From: Blautia parvula
Lineage (GTDB): Bacteria; Bacillota; Clostridia; Lachnospirales; Lachnospiraceae
Reading direction: 5' to 3'
NCBI RefSeq assembly: GCF_020215665.1
Contig: NZ_CP084061.1
Location: 310,001-374,000 of the forward strand
DNA: 64,000 nucleotides
The translations under genes and the position numbers were made by a program. A model generated the notes under the pieces. That model had not been told where the DNA came from and ran no database searches. It worked only from the letters and a program-made list of their open reading frames with translations. Below are positions 25,695 to 35,136 of the stretch, in pieces. Numbering within the stretch: the first letter of the stretch is position 1; each line of letters starts with the position of its first letter.

Positions 25695-26348
25695 ATGTAT
25701 CGAGTATTGCTATTTGACCTGGACGGCACACTGACCGCATCCGGGGAAGGGATAACCAAGTCCGTTCAGTACGCCCTGCATAAGATGGGGAGAGAGGCGG
25801 AGGATTTGAAGGCGCTGGAGGTGTTTGTGGGCCCTCCGCTTCTGGAGCAGTTTATGCGATACTGCGGCATGTCAGAGGAGGAGGCGGTGCAGGCTGTCCG
25901 TTTCTACCGGGAACGGTACAATGTGACCGGCCTGTTTGAAAACAGTCCCTATGACGGCGTCAGGGAGATGCTGGAGACGCTGAGAGCCAGAGGATTTATA
26001 CTGGGCGTGGCATCCTCTAAGCCGGACGGCATGGTAAAACGCATCCTGGAACACTTTGAGCTTTCAGAGTATTTCCATGAAATCGTGGGAAGCGACCCGG
26101 AGAAGATGAAAATGTCCAAGGCGGATGTGATCGAAATTATCCTTGAGAGACTGGGATACCGGGACAGAAGAGGGGAAGCGGTCATGATCGGGGACAGGGA
26201 CCAGGATGTAAACGGCGCGGCTAAGGCTGAAGTTGCCTGCATAGGAGTCACATACGGATACGGCAGCTATGAGGAACTTTCACAGGCGGGAGCAGACAAG
26301 ATTGTCCGGAGTGTAAAGGAACTGGAGGAGTACCTGCTGAATGGCTGA
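25695..26348 (+). CDS. HAD family hydrolase, phosphoglycolate phosphatase-like
   Basis: The 217 aa protein has motif I DLDGTLTAS, motif II VASSKPDG, a conserved Lys in KMKMSKADV and motif IV VMIGDRDQDVNGAAKA, the Gph/PpaX type with an alpha-helical cap. It probably dephosphorylates a small phosphorylated metabolite; the substrate is unknown. The cyclase gene follows 27 bases later with its own ribosome site, so the pair is likely co-transcribed. Confidence 0.85.
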   Translation: MYRVLLFDLDGTLTASGEGITKSVQYALHKMGREAEDLKALEVFVGPPLLEQFMRYCGMSEEEAVQAVRFYRERYNVTGLFENSPYDGVREMLETLRARGFILGVASSKPDGMVKRILEHFELSEYFHEIVGSDPEKMKMSKADVIEIILERLGYRDRRGEAVMIGDRDQDVNGAAKAEVACIGVTYGYGSYEELSQAGADKIVRSVKELEEYLLNG

Positions 26349-26375
26349 ATGGTCAAGAGAAAAGAGGAATCAGAT

Positions 26376-26957
26376 ATGAATGGAAAGAAAATGTACGATA
26401 TAGGAAAAGAACTGTTCTCCACCCCGGCTTATCCCGGGGACCCGGTGCCGGGAAAGACACCCTATTATGAGATAGAAAAGGGAGATGACTGTAATCTGAC
26501 CGTGCTCACCATGGGAAGCCATAACGGCACCCACTTAGATGCGCCGAAGCACTTCTGTGCAGGAAAGCACGGAGTGGACAAAATCCCACTGGAAAAATGC
26601 ATGGGAGTGTGCAGAGTCGCGGAATCTGCAGGCACAGTACAGGCGGAGGATATGGAACGGATGCTGGCGGACGGCACAAAAAAGCTGCTGGTGAAGGGGG
26701 ATATTCTGCTGACGCCGGAAGCTGCCGCTGTGTGCGCCCGGGCAGAGCTGGATCTGATCGGCGTGGAGGACCAGACCGTGGGAGATTCGGAGACCCAGAA
26801 GGAGATACACAGAATACTTTTGGGAGCAGAGATCGTAATCGTGGAGGGACTTGTGCTTAAGGAGGTACCGCAGGGGGAATATTTCCTGGCAGCCCAGCCA
26901 ATGAAAATGGCGGATCTGGATGGCTCACCGGTGCGTCCGGTTCTGATCGAGATATAA
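26376..26957 (+). CDS. Cyclase family protein (kynurenine-formamidase-like)
   Basis: The 193 aa protein contains the metal-binding motif HNGTHLDAPKHF (His, His, Asp ligands) of the cyclase/KynB superfamily (PF04199) and a late VIVEGLVLKEV segment. Family members hydrolyse formylkynurenine or cyclic amides with Mn or Zn; the substrate here is not predictable, as no tryptophan pathway genes are nearby. The ATG at 26376 after AAAGAGG is preferred over one at 26349 that gives a polar extension. Confidence 0.82.
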   Translation: MNGKKMYDIGKELFSTPAYPGDPVPGKTPYYEIEKGDDCNLTVLTMGSHNGTHLDAPKHFCAGKHGVDKIPLEKCMGVCRVAESAGTVQAEDMERMLADGTKKLLVKGDILLTPEAAAVCARAELDLIGVEDQTVGDSETQKEIHRILLGAEIVIVEGLVLKEVPQGEYFLAAQPMKMADLDGSPVRPVLIEI

Positions 26958-26987
26958 AAAAGGTGTCGGCAATTGCCGGCACCTTTT
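26955..26987. terminator. Bidirectional terminator between cyclase and EamA genes
   Basis: The stem AAAAGGTGTCGGCA / TGCCGGCACCTTTT has one G-U pair and almost no loop, with A and T tracts on both sides. Confidence 0.85.
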
Positions 26988-26994
26988 AAAATAT

Positions 26995-27939
26995 TCAGGA
27001 TACGGTTTCCCCGTTAAGGGATTCTGCCCCTGCGCCCTGCTTTTTTGGGTTGACCTGGGCAAGGATGATGGCAGCAAACATAAGTACACAGCCGGTGATC
27101 TCCTTGGCAGAGAGACTCTGGTGGAGAATCACCCATCCCGCCAGAACCGATACCACAGATTCCAGGCTCAGGATCAGGGAAGCGATGGTGGGATCACAGC
27201 CCTTCTGCCCGATGATCTGGAAGGTATAAGCCACTCCGCAGGAGAGGATTCCCGCATAGAGAATGGGCAGCCATGCCTGCAGGATATTGCTCATGCGCGG
27301 TGTTTCCAGCAGAAACATGGGAATTGCCGACAGAGCGGCAGATATAAAAAACTGGATGCAGGACAGCTTGGTTCCGCTGACTTTCACAGAAAAGTGATCC
27401 ACGATCATAATGTGGATGGAAAAACAGAAGGAGCAGATCAAGATAAGAAAGTCTCCTTTGCTCAGGGAAAAGCTTCCTGTCATACACAGAAGATACAGAC
27501 CCACCAGCGCGATCACCACGCTGATCCAGATGCGCAGCCCGGGCTTCCTTTTCAGAAAGATTCCCAGTATGGGCACAAGGATGATATACAAAGCTGTGAT
27601 AAATCCTGCCTTGCCCACCGTGGTGTACTGAATGCCCACCTGCTGAAGAGAGGTGGAAATAAAAAGCATCAGGCCGCAGAGACCGCCGCCTATGAATAGA
27701 TCACGGGGGCGGTCAAAGGTCTGTGAGGACCGGCTGCCGTCATGGTCCTTCCGGACATTTTTTCTGCCCAGAAGGAAGATGCAGGGGATGAGGACCAGGC
27801 CGCCCAGCAGGGTCCTTACCATATTAAAGGTATAAGGACCCACATAGTCCATGCCTACGCTCTGTGCCACAAAAGCCACTCCCCAGATAACTGCGGCGGT
27901 GAACAGCAGCAGAAAATTCTTGGATTGTTTTGCTGTCAT
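26995..27939 (-). CDS. EamA/DMT family transporter
   Basis: The 314 aa protein has ten hydrophobic segments in two EamA repeats (first NFLLLFTAAVIWGVAFVAQS, second near LILICSFCFSIHIMIVDHF), typical of the drug/metabolite transporter superfamily. It starts 15 bases after the carB stop codon with an AAGGAG site, so it is the second gene of a carB operon. The substrate is unknown; co-expression suggests a metabolite linked to pyrimidine or arginine supply (weak inference). Confidence 0.88.
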   Translation of the reverse strand: MTAKQSKNFLLLFTAAVIWGVAFVAQSVGMDYVGPYTFNMVRTLLGGLVLIPCIFLLGRKNVRKDHDGSRSSQTFDRPRDLFIGGGLCGLMLFISTSLQQVGIQYTTVGKAGFITALYIILVPILGIFLKRKPGLRIWISVVIALVGLYLLCMTGSFSLSKGDFLILICSFCFSIHIMIVDHFSVKVSGTKLSCIQFFISAALSAIPMFLLETPRMSNILQAWLPILYAGILSCGVAYTFQIIGQKGCDPTIASLILSLESVVSVLAGWVILHQSLSAKEITGCVLMFAAIILAQVNPKKQGAGAESLNGETVS

Positions 27940-27954
27940 GTAGAAAGCTCCTTC

Positions 27955-30900
27955 TTACTGTTCCAGGCTCTTATGGTACTCCTGCAGGGATTTCAAAGAG
28001 CCGTGTTCCTTACGGATCACTGCTGCGATGCCTTTGGCACTTGCCAGGGCAGCAGACATGGTGGTCAGGTAAGGTATTTTTTTATTGATCGCTGTTTTTC
28101 TCAGGTAGGAGTCATCGTATTTGCTCTGTTTTCCGGCCGGAGAGTTTACGATCAGATCCACTTCCCCGTTTACCATGGCATCGTAGATGTTGGGACGGCC
28201 TTCCTGCAGCTTCTTGAGAATCTTGCAGGGAACTCCGTTTTCTGTAAAATACTGTCCGCAGCCCTCTGTGGATACAATGGTGAAGCCCAGCTCGTGAAGC
28301 TGTTTTGCAACCTCCAGAGCCTGAACCCGGTCTCCCTTGTTGACACTTACCAGTGCGTTGCCGGACAGCGGAAGCTTGGCGCCTGCTGCCTCCTGGGCTT
28401 TGTAGTATGCCAGGCCGAAGGACTCGCTCAGGCCCAGAACCTCGCCTGTGGAACGCATTTCCGGTCCCAGAAGAGGGTCAACTTCCGGGAACATGTTGAA
28501 CGGGAATACAGCTTCCTTGACACCGTAGTACGGATGTGCCTTTTCGGAGAAGGATGTCACGTCCGGGCGTTCCCCTGTCAGTTCATATGTCATGAGCTTT
28601 GTGGCGATATTGGCCATGTTGATGTTGCAGACCTTGGAAACAAGAGGCACAGTACGGGATGCACGCGGATTGGCTTCCAGAACGTAAACTTTTCCCTCGC
28701 AGATGGCATACTGCATGTTCATAAGACCTACAACGCCCATCTCACAGGCGATGGCTGTGGTGTACTCACGGATGAGCTTTTTGTTCTCCTCGGAGATCTC
28801 CACAGACGGAATCACGCAGGCAGAGTCTCCGGAGTGGACACCGGCCTGTTCAATGTGCTGCATAACGGTAGGAACAAAAGCGTGGGAGCCGTCAGAGATG
28901 GCATCTGTCTCACATTCCAGCGCGTTCTGCAGGAATTTGTCCATGAGGATGGGACGTTCCGGTGTCACATCAATGGCTGCTGCCATGTAGTCACGGAGCA
29001 TATTGTCATCATATACCACTTCCATTCCGCGGCCGCCCAGTACATAGGAAGGACGAACCATCATAGGATAGCCGATGCGGTGTGCGATTTCCAGTGCCTC
29101 ATCCACATTGACAGCCATTCCTGATTCCGGCATGGGGATATTCAGCTTCTTCATCATGGCATTGAACAGGTCACGGTCCTCAGCCATATCAATGACAGCC
29201 GGGGAAGTACCCAGGATGTGGGCGCCGCGTCTCTCCAGTTCCGCCGCGATGTTGAGCGGTGTCTGGCCGCCGAACTGTACAATGACACCCAGCGGTTTTT
29301 CCTTATTATAGATAGACATGACATCTTCTACGGTCAGAGGCTCAAAGTACAGCTTGTCGGAAGTGTCGTAGTCTGTGGATACGGTCTCAGGGTTGCAGTT
29401 GACCATGATGGTCTCGAAGCCTAAGTCTCTCAGGGTAAAGGCAGCGTGTACACAGCAGTAGTCAAATTCAATACCCTGTCCGATCCTGTTTGGACCGCCG
29501 CCCAGTACCATGACTTTTCGTCCGTCTGATACGGGTGCTTTGTCCTCCCCGTTGTAGGTGGAGTAATAGTAGGCAGCAGGTTCTTCCACACCGCTTACCG
29601 GAACTGCATCCCAGCGCTCATTCATACCCAGCGCTTCTCTTTTCCTGAACAGTTCCCATTCATCCACGTCCAGAAGCTCTGCCAGATATTTGTCGGAGAA
29701 GCCGTCCTTTTTAGCCTGAATCAGCAGTTCATCGGGCAGGCTGCTGCCGCGGCAGGCCAGAATCTTTTCTTCCAGGTCAACCAGCTCTTTCATCTGTTCC
29801 AGGAACCACATTTTGATGCGTGTCATCTCATGCAGTTTGGCAAGCGGAGCGCCCTTGCGGATAGCTTCGTAGATGATAAACTGTCTCTCGCTGGTAGGCT
29901 CTGCCAGTTTCACATACAGCTCATCCAGAGTAAGCTCATGAAAATCCTTGGCGAATCCCAGACCGTAGCGGCCTTTTTCCAGGGAACGGATAGCTTTCTG
30001 GAGGGCTTCCTTATAGTTCTTGCCGATGGACATAACCTCACCCACAGCTTTCATCTGTGTGCCCAGCTTGTCCTCTGCTTTTTTGAATTTCTCAAAGGCC
30101 CAGCGCGCGAATTTCACAACCACATAATCGCCGGAGGGCTTGTAGTCTGCCAGGGAGCCTCCCTTATAATAAGGAATCTCTGCCAGTGTGAGTCCTGCAG
30201 CCAGCAGTGCGGACACATAGGCAATGGGGAATCCGGTCGCCTTGGAGGCCAGCGCTGAGGAGCGGGAGGTTCTCGGATTGATCTCAATGATGATGATACG
30301 GTCTGTCTTGGGATCATGGGCAAACTGTACGTTGGTTCCGCCGATGACACCGATGGATTCCACAATGGCGTGTGCCTGTTTTTCCAGACGGTCCTGTACC
30401 TCCTGGGAAATCGTCAGCATAGGAGCGGAACAGAAGGAATCACCTGTATGTACACCCATGGGATCAATATTTTCTATGAAACAAATGGAGATTTTTTTGC
30501 CTGTTGCATCGCGGACAACTTCCACTTCCAGCTCTTCCCATCCGATAACAGACTCTTCAATGAGAATCTGGTTCACCATGGATGCCGCAATACCGCGGGC
30601 TGCCACTTTTCTGAGCTCTTCCTCATTATATACAATACCGCCGCCGGTACCGCCCATGGTGTAGGCAGGACGGATGACACAGGGATATCCAAGCTCGGAT
30701 GCAATCTTCACTGCCTCCTCAACGGTGTAAGCCGGTGCGCTCTTAGCCATCTCAATGCCCAGTTCGTTCATGGCTTGTTTGAAAGCGATACGGTCTTCGC
30801 CGCGGTTGATGGCGTCAACCTGAACGCCGATGACTTCTACCTTATATTTTTCTAAAACACCTGCGTTGTACAGCTCTTCGCAGAGGTTCAGTCCTGACTG

Positions 30901-31176
30901 TCCGCCCAGGTTTGGGAGCAGGGCGTCCGGTCTTTCTTTTTCTATGATCTCTGTGAGCCGGTCTACGTTCAGCGGTTCAATGTAAGTGACGTCAGCTGTT
31001 GCCGGGTCTGTCATAATGGTTGCCGGGTTGGAATTGACCAGTACGATCTCGTAACCCAGGCTTTTCAATGCTTTACATGCCTGTGTTCCGGAGTAGTCAA
31101 ATTCGCATGCCTGTCCGATGATGATAGGTCCGGAACCGATAATCAGAATTTTGTGAATGTCATTTCTCTTTGGCAT
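27955..31176 (-). CDS. carB: Carbamoyl-phosphate synthase large subunit
   Basis: At 1073 aa this is full length. The order is a first carboxy-phosphate ATP-grasp half (from KRNDIHKILIIGSGPIIIGQACEFDYSG), an oligomerisation domain, a second carbamate-kinase half (from RKVMVLGGGPNRIGQGIEFDYCC) and a C-terminal MGS-like regulatory domain (about 935-1073). It makes carbamoyl phosphate from bicarbonate, 2 ATP and ammonia supplied by CarA. The small subunit gene carA is not next to it, which is unusual, and an EamA transporter follows instead. The start follows a GGAGG site; TTGCGG-N18-TATAAT (31284-31255, minus strand) is a possible promoter. Confidence 0.97.
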   Translation of the reverse strand: MPKRNDIHKILIIGSGPIIIGQACEFDYSGTQACKALKSLGYEIVLVNSNPATIMTDPATADVTYIEPLNVDRLTEIIEKERPDALLPNLGGQSGLNLCEELYNAGVLEKYKVEVIGVQVDAINRGEDRIAFKQAMNELGIEMAKSAPAYTVEEAVKIASELGYPCVIRPAYTMGGTGGGIVYNEEELRKVAARGIAASMVNQILIEESVIGWEELEVEVVRDATGKKISICFIENIDPMGVHTGDSFCSAPMLTISQEVQDRLEKQAHAIVESIGVIGGTNVQFAHDPKTDRIIIIEINPRTSRSSALASKATGFPIAYVSALLAAGLTLAEIPYYKGGSLADYKPSGDYVVVKFARWAFEKFKKAEDKLGTQMKAVGEVMSIGKNYKEALQKAIRSLEKGRYGLGFAKDFHELTLDELYVKLAEPTSERQFIIYEAIRKGAPLAKLHEMTRIKMWFLEQMKELVDLEEKILACRGSSLPDELLIQAKKDGFSDKYLAELLDVDEWELFRKREALGMNERWDAVPVSGVEEPAAYYYSTYNGEDKAPVSDGRKVMVLGGGPNRIGQGIEFDYCCVHAAFTLRDLGFETIMVNCNPETVSTDYDTSDKLYFEPLTVEDVMSIYNKEKPLGVIVQFGGQTPLNIAAELERRGAHILGTSPAVIDMAEDRDLFNAMMKKLNIPMPESGMAVNVDEALEIAHRIGYPMMVRPSYVLGGRGMEVVYDDNMLRDYMAAAIDVTPERPILMDKFLQNALECETDAISDGSHAFVPTVMQHIEQAGVHSGDSACVIPSVEISEENKKLIREYTTAIACEMGVVGLMNMQYAICEGKVYVLEANPRASRTVPLVSKVCNINMANIATKLMTYELTGERPDVTSFSEKAHPYYGVKEAVFPFNMFPEVDPLLGPEMRSTGEVLGLSESFGLAYYKAQEAAGAKLPLSGNALVSVNKGDRVQALEVAKQLHELGFTIVSTEGCGQYFTENGVPCKILKKLQEGRPNIYDAMVNGEVDLIVNSPAGKQSKYDDSYLRKTAINKKIPYLTTMSAALASAKGIAAVIRKEHGSLKSLQEYHKSLEQ

Positions 31177-31414
31177 AGCTATCCTCCATTTTTTCTTTAT
31201 GCTATAGAAACATGATAATAGAAGGCCTGTATATCACGCCTTCGGTCAGGGACAATTATAGCATAGTCATATATTTTGCCGCAAGAGTAAATAGGTCGAA
31301 AAAAGTAGATAAAATTTGCGGTTTGCGGTATACTCTTCAGGTAACCTGCATAAGGAAGGGGAATCCTATCGCCCAAAGGCAGGCAAAGAACAGAAGAACA
31401 GGAGTGAAACACAC
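31177..31414. promoter_or_regulatory. Divergent control region of carB and nucleoid-associated gene
   Basis: Minus strand: TTGCGG (31284-31279), 18 bases, TATAAT (31260-31255), then a leader of about 75 bases with a small GAAGGC/GCCTTC hairpin. I see no PyrR-type anti-anti-terminator. Plus strand: TATACT (31329-31334) without a clear -35. Confidence 0.45.
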
Positions 31415-32440
31415 ATGATAGCAGATAAGGAAGAAATCCATATCGGACAGGTCATAGTACATATTCTGGATTCCACAGTGGGCATGCCGGTACTGTCCGA
31501 CAAGGTACTTGATTACGGTTCTGATTTTGCGGATTTTCTGAAAGCCCATATATTCAGGATCGACACAAGTGACGAGATACGAAGCTGCAGCTTTTCCGAG
31601 GAGGAGTCCACTATTTACAAGTACATGGAAGAATATGACTCTGAGAATTTTGTTGAGATTTCCAAGAAAACAGCCCAGGAGCTTTTCACCATCATGAACC
31701 AGAATATTGAGATTCCGCCCGCGGACCTTCTGGTGGCGGAATATCAGGTGGACCGTCATAAATATCTGGCACTTTTAAAAATGAATTACCGCACATCCTA
31801 CACCCATATGACAAGTGCGGACCCCTGGGGCAACAACAATGACATTATCATGCAGAAGGCCATCCTGCCGGGAGAGACACAGAAGCTTTCTGAGGCGGCC
31901 CTGCTTGACCTGGGAGCACCTAAGTATGTGCGCCTGGTGGAGAAAAAGTATGATGTGAACGGCGTAAAGACCAATTATTTCTCAAAACTGTTTTTAAAAT
32001 GTCAGGGCTCCCTGTCTGCCAAGACGCGGCTTTCCATTGTGAATAAAGCGGTGACGGATGTACAGAAAAAGTATTACAATGAGTCCGAGCAGTTTGAGGT
32101 GCAGATGGAGACCAAGAGCATCATCAATCAGGAGCTCTCAAGTGAAGGGGCACTGGATGTGCCTGTGGTTATAGAGAAGATCTTTAAGGAGCATCCCCAG
32201 ATGAAGGAGGAGGTGCAGGAGAAGCTGGAGAAATACAATCTGGCCGAGACCCGGGTGGAACCACAGAATCCCACCACCACCAAAAAGTTCACAAAACAAC
32301 ACCTGCTCACCGACACGGGAATTGAGCTTAAAATCCCCATGGAGGAGTACAATAATAAGGATAAAGTGGAATTTATCACCAATCCGGACGGAACCATATC
32401 CGTTCTCATAAAAAACATCGGGAGCATTGAGAGTCGTTAA
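31415..32440 (+). CDS. 37-kDa nucleoid-associated protein family (NdpA/YejK-like)
   Basis: The 341 aa protein begins with IHIGQVIVHILDSTVGMPVLSDKVLD, the N-terminal pattern of PF04245, and continues at the usual family length with a charged C-terminal half. Gram-negative members associate with the nucleoid; the role in Clostridia is not established. The ATG at 31415 is chosen for its AGGAG site; an upstream in-frame ATG at 31316 lies over the promoter region. Confidence 0.7.
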   Translation: MIADKEEIHIGQVIVHILDSTVGMPVLSDKVLDYGSDFADFLKAHIFRIDTSDEIRSCSFSEEESTIYKYMEEYDSENFVEISKKTAQELFTIMNQNIEIPPADLLVAEYQVDRHKYLALLKMNYRTSYTHMTSADPWGNNNDIIMQKAILPGETQKLSEAALLDLGAPKYVRLVEKKYDVNGVKTNYFSKLFLKCQGSLSAKTRLSIVNKAVTDVQKKYYNESEQFEVQMETKSIINQELSSEGALDVPVVIEKIFKEHPQMKEEVQEKLEKYNLAETRVEPQNPTTTKKFTKQHLLTDTGIELKIPMEEYNNKDKVEFITNPDGTISVLIKNIGSIESR

Positions 32441-32530
32441 TAAAATTGTGGCGTTTTATCAGACATTGTGATACAATATTTCAGCCGGAGGAGAAAAAAT
32501 CCGGGATAAAAAAATAATGAGGTTGAGGAA

Positions 32531-33898
32531 ATGGAAAGAGAAAAATTTTCTTCCAGACTGGGCTTTATCCTGATATCTGCAGGTTGTGCCATCGGTCTTG
32601 GAAATGTATGGCGTTTTCCCTACATAACGGGAAAGTACGGCGGTGCGGCGTTCGTTCTGATCTATCTGTTCTTTCTGATCGTTCTGGGGCTGCCGATCAT
32701 GGTCATGGAATTTGCAGTGGGCAGGGCCAGCCAGAAGAGTATTGCCACCTCCTTCAATGTACTGGAAAAGAAGGGCAGTAAATGGCATATCTACCGATAT
32801 TTCGGTATGGCAGGCAATTATCTGCTGATGATGTTCTACACCACCATCGGCGGCTGGATGCTGGCTTATTTTGTTAAAATGGTGAAAGGCGACTTTACAG
32901 GCCTTGACACGGAAGGAGTCAGTGCGGCATTCGGAAGCCTTTCCACGGACATGACCCAGATGATCTTCTGGATGGTCCTGATCGTAGTCATCGGTTTCGC
33001 AGTGTGCTCCATGGGTCTGCAGAAGGGTGTGGAAAAGATCACCAAGATCATGATGGTGGTGCTGCTGGCGCTGATGGTGCTTCTGGCTGTGCGCTCCTGT
33101 ACGCTGGAGGGTGCGTCTGAGGGACTGAAATTCTATCTGCTGCCGGATTTCGGCAAGCTCTCCGAGTATAAGATCCAGGAGGTTATCTTTGCGGCCATGG
33201 GACAGGCGTTCTTTACCCTGAGCCTTGGAATCGGCGCCCTGGCTATTTTCGGAAGCTATATAGGCAAGGAACATAAGCTCACCGGGGAGGCTGTCAGCAT
33301 TACGATCCTGGATACCATGGTGGCGCTCATTGCAGGGCTTATCATTTTCCCGGCATGCTCCGCTTTCAACGTCAATCCCGGAGAGGGCCCGGGTCTTGTG
33401 TTCGTGACCCTGCCCAATGTGTTTAATGCCATGAAGGGCGGAAGGTTCTGGGGAGCGCTGTTCTTCCTGTTCATGTCCTTTGCCGCGCTTTCTACCATTA
33501 TCGCCGTGTTCCAGAATATCATATCCTTTGCGCAGGATCTGTGGAACTGGAGCGTGAAAAAGGCAGCGCTCATAAACGGTATTGCCATATTTCTATTGTC
33601 CCTGCCCTGTATTTTCGGTATGACCATATTAAGTGACTTTACCATTCTGGGCAAGGATATCATGGGATTTGAGGATTTCCTGGTGAGCAACAACCTGCTT
33701 CCTCTGGGTTCCCTTGTGTATCTTTTGTTCTGTGTGACAAGATACGGCTGGGGATGGGAAAATTTCCTGAAGGAAGCCAACACGGGGGAAGGCATCTCTT
33801 TCCCCAGAAAAATAAAGGTTTATCTCACATTTATCCTGCCTGTCATTGTCCTTTATATCTTCGTGCAGGGATATTGGAGTCTGTTTCAGAGTTTATAG
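32531..33898 (+). CDS. Neurotransmitter:sodium symporter family transporter
   Basis: The 455 aa protein has the LeuT-fold signature at its N-terminus (GFILISAGCAIGLGNVWRFP, YITGKYGGAAFVLIYLFFL) and about eleven hydrophobic segments, the short bacterial NSS form. It couples Na+ entry to uptake of an amino acid (tryptophan-, tyrosine- or leucine-type in known members). It is monocistronic, with GAGG sites before the ATG. Confidence 0.93.
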   Translation: MEREKFSSRLGFILISAGCAIGLGNVWRFPYITGKYGGAAFVLIYLFFLIVLGLPIMVMEFAVGRASQKSIATSFNVLEKKGSKWHIYRYFGMAGNYLLMMFYTTIGGWMLAYFVKMVKGDFTGLDTEGVSAAFGSLSTDMTQMIFWMVLIVVIGFAVCSMGLQKGVEKITKIMMVVLLALMVLLAVRSCTLEGASEGLKFYLLPDFGKLSEYKIQEVIFAAMGQAFFTLSLGIGALAIFGSYIGKEHKLTGEAVSITILDTMVALIAGLIIFPACSAFNVNPGEGPGLVFVTLPNVFNAMKGGRFWGALFFLFMSFAALSTIIAVFQNIISFAQDLWNWSVKKAALINGIAIFLLSLPCIFGMTILSDFTILGKDIMGFEDFLVSNNLLPLGSLVYLLFCVTRYGWGWENFLKEANTGEGISFPRKIKVYLTFILPVIVLYIFVQGYWSLFQSL

Positions 33899-34052
33899 AA
33901 AATTCCCTTGAAATCAGTAAATTTTACAGGTATACTAGGGATAGAATGAAAATCTAAGTTACCGTTTATGGCGAAGCGTGTCTGACAGGTAACTGCCGAA
34001 ACAGCGGATGCTGTGCCGGGGAAGCATATTTTCCGGTATAAGGAGAATGTAT

Positions 34053-34406
34053 ATGGAACATGTAATGCTGACAAAACTGCGTGAAGCGGGGTGTGACATG
34101 GACGGCACACTGGAGCGTTTTATGAACAATGAAATGCTGTGCATGAAGTTTTTAAGAAAATTTCCGGAGGATACCACCTTTGGGGAGATGCAGAAGGCCT
34201 TTGCGCAGGGAGATGCGGAAGAGTTTTTTAAAGCTGCCCATACCATGAAGGGAGTATCCGGCAATTTGGGGCTTAGCTGCCTTTATGATGAGATGCAGCC
34301 TGCGGTGGAGAAGGGCAGAAGAGGTGAACTTCCCTCCCGGGAGGATATGGATGAAATCAAAAAGCAGTATGACCAGATAATAAAGATCATTACAGAAAAT
34401 GAATAA
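34053..34406 (+). CDS. HPt domain phosphotransfer protein
   Basis: The 117 aa protein is a single Hpt domain with the phosphoacceptor His63 in AAHTMKGVSGNLG. It relays phosphate between receivers and so could serve the hybrid kinase at 17818, which has a receiver but no output domain (inference). The ATG at 34053 is 7 bases after AAGGAG; the ATGs at 34008 and 34047 are worse placed. pyrH begins 16 bases after the stop, so it may be read into the pyrH cluster. Confidence 0.85.
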   Translation: MEHVMLTKLREAGCDMDGTLERFMNNEMLCMKFLRKFPEDTTFGEMQKAFAQGDAEEFFKAAHTMKGVSGNLGLSCLYDEMQPAVEKGRRGELPSREDMDEIKKQYDQIIKIITENE

Positions 34407-34422
34407 TGAAGAGGAATAACAG

Positions 34423-35118
34423 ATGAAGAGAATTTTACTGAAACTGAGCGGAGAAGCACTGGCAGGTCCAAAGAAGACAGGTTTTGATGAGGCGACAGTC
34501 ATGGAGGTTGCCCGCCAGGTAAAAGTTCTGGTGGACGAGGGAATCCAGGTGGGTATTGTCATCGGCGGCGGCAATTTCTGGAGAGGCCGTACCAGTGAGA
34601 ATATTGACAGGACCAAAGCTGACCAGATCGGAATGCTTGCCACAGTCATGAACTGTATCTATGTATCTGAGATCTTCCGCACAGCAGGCATGAGAACCAG
34701 CGTCCTGACCCCGTTTGAATGCGGCTCCTTTACAAAATTATTTTCCAAGGACCGTGTCAATAAATATTTCGACCGCGGCATGGTAGTCTTTATGGCAGGC
34801 GGCACCGGCCATCCTTATTTCTCAACGGATACGGCAACGGTACTGCGCGCAGTGGAGATTGAAGCGGATATGATTTTCCTGGCAAAAGCAGTGGACGGCG
34901 TGTATGACAGTGATCCCAAGAGCAATCCGGATGCCAAGAAGTATGATGAGGTGAGCATCCAGGAAGTCATTGACAAAAAGCTGGCTGTTGTGGATATGAC
35001 CGCCTCCATCCTCTGTATGGAAAATAAGATGCCCATGCTGGTGTTCGGGCTGAATGAGAAAGACAGTATTGTGAATACCGCGCACGGTAAATTCACGGGA
35101 ACAAAAGTATTAGTATAA
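34423..35118 (+). CDS. pyrH: UMP kinase
   Basis: The 231 aa protein of the amino-acid-kinase fold begins MKRILLKLSGEALAG, with GIVIGGGNFWRG and the PFECGSF and GGTGHPYFSTDTATVLRA motifs of bacterial UMP kinase. It phosphorylates UMP to UDP as a hexamer and is usually UTP-inhibited. It heads the conserved pyrH-frr-uppS-cdsA-dxr-rseP cluster. Confidence 0.97.
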   Translation: MKRILLKLSGEALAGPKKTGFDEATVMEVARQVKVLVDEGIQVGIVIGGGNFWRGRTSENIDRTKADQIGMLATVMNCIYVSEIFRTAGMRTSVLTPFECGSFTKLFSKDRVNKYFDRGMVVFMAGGTGHPYFSTDTATVLRAVEIEADMIFLAKAVDGVYDSDPKSNPDAKKYDEVSIQEVIDKKLAVVDMTASILCMENKMPMLVFGLNEKDSIVNTAHGKFTGTKVLV

Positions 35119-35136
35119 TCTGGGAGGAAAACGAGT

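Noticed and set aside
27742-29124. 460-codon plus-strand ORF
   Set aside because: It lies antisense to carB and the EamA gene, with Cys/His-rich, unlikely composition; a shadow of the real genes.
31177-31255. PyrR-dependent attenuator before carB
   Set aside because: The leader has only a small hairpin, no T run and no recognisable PyrR-binding loop.
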